In this document: in pieces, positions 6,700 to 6,964 of the stretch | How the letters are laid out: the number at the start of each line of letters is the position of its first letter | How positions within the stretch are numbered: the first letter of the stretch is position 1 | DNA from: Verrucomicrobiota bacterium | GTDB lineage: Bacteria; Verrucomicrobiota; Verrucomicrobiae; Opitutales; CG1-02-43-26 | Reading direction: 5' to 3' | Assembly (NCBI GenBank): GCA_013289195.1 | Contig: JABDAI010000059.1 | Span: 1 to 6,964, forward strand | DNA: 6,964 bases | Program-made: the position numbers and the translations under genes | The notes under the pieces: generated by a model | Databases searched by the model: none | Seen by the model: only the letters and a program-made list of their open reading frames with translations | Told to the model about the DNA's origin: nothing

Positions 6700-6964
6700 T
6701 CGGGCTTATCATACCAAAGTTTAATCCTTCCGAATGTTAATACAGAAAATATGAATGTATTTTTATCGCATATGTCGAAGGAATATGCGAATGATATAGT
6801 AGTTTTAATCATGGATGGAGCTGGCTGGCATAAGTTACAAGATTTAGAGATCCCAGAGAATATCAAAATTATCCATCTTCCTGCTTATGCACCAGAACTA
6901 AACCCAGTTGAAAGGCTATTAAAAGAAATATCTTGCGCAATAAACTTTATGAAACATTAGATGA
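6700..6964 (+). pseudogene. IS630-family transposase remnant (DDE domain tail), 5'-truncated and frameshifted
   Basis: Homology begins around SLSYQ-like codons near 6703-6720 and is clear from SLILPNVNTENMNVFL through VVLIMDGAGWHK (second catalytic Asp of the DDE_3 domain) to LPAYAPELNPVERL (catalytic Glu). The N-terminal DNA-binding domain and the first catalytic Asp are missing; upstream in this frame there is a stop at 6655-6657. After NPVERLL the frame runs out of family sequence and stops at 6958-6960. In another frame from 6924, RNILRNKLYETLD matches the expected continuation of IS630 transposases and is still open at the window edge. A small deletion near 6917-6923, which removed the usual W..YI before KRN, explains the shift. 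This is not a functional gene. It sits directly upstream of the solenoid gene and points away from it. Confidence 0.85.

Overview
This is AT-rich bacterial DNA (roughly 35-40% G+C by eye). Its content fits a Gram-negative, host-associated, probably intracellular bacterium whose genome is being scrambled by insertion sequences. Three things point that way: two insertion-sequence families, a filamentous-haemagglutinin (two-partner secretion type) gene fragment, and a very large exported protein made of eukaryote-like alpha-solenoid repeats. Amoeba or arthropod endosymbionts (Rickettsiales/Holosporales, Chlamydiae, Amoebophilaceae-like Bacteroidota) all carry such mixtures. I cannot choose between them from this sequence.

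Layout. (1) Positions 1-1189 are the right part of an IS256-family element, with a near-complete transposase on the + strand and a terminal inverted repeat. (2) Positions 1174-2481 on the - strand are a haemagglutinin-like beta-helix fragment. The IS256 end cuts off its 3' end and supplies the last codons and the stop. Its 5' end also lacks secretion signals. (3) The gap at 2482-3036 is not empty. From about 2641 to 2921 on the + strand it holds a heavily frameshifted relic of the C-terminal domain of the replicative helicase DnaB, followed by a strong hairpin at 2938-2976. (4) Positions 3037-6588 on the - strand are one intact 1183-residue ORF: an N-terminal hydrophobic export signal, a cysteine-containing domain of about 230 residues, then about 22 units of a 42-residue Armadillo/HEAT-like repeat. 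(5) Positions 6700-6964 on the + strand are the 5'-truncated, frameshifted tail of an IS630-family transposase, running off the window.

How the pieces relate. I see no pathway or operon. The region looks like an accessory island where one large solenoid gene stays open among broken genes and transposon remains. The solenoid protein is the most interesting item. Its repeats are similar at the DNA level, including a recent 18-bp tandem duplication, which suggests an actively expanding or recombining surface or effector protein. Its partner is unknown.
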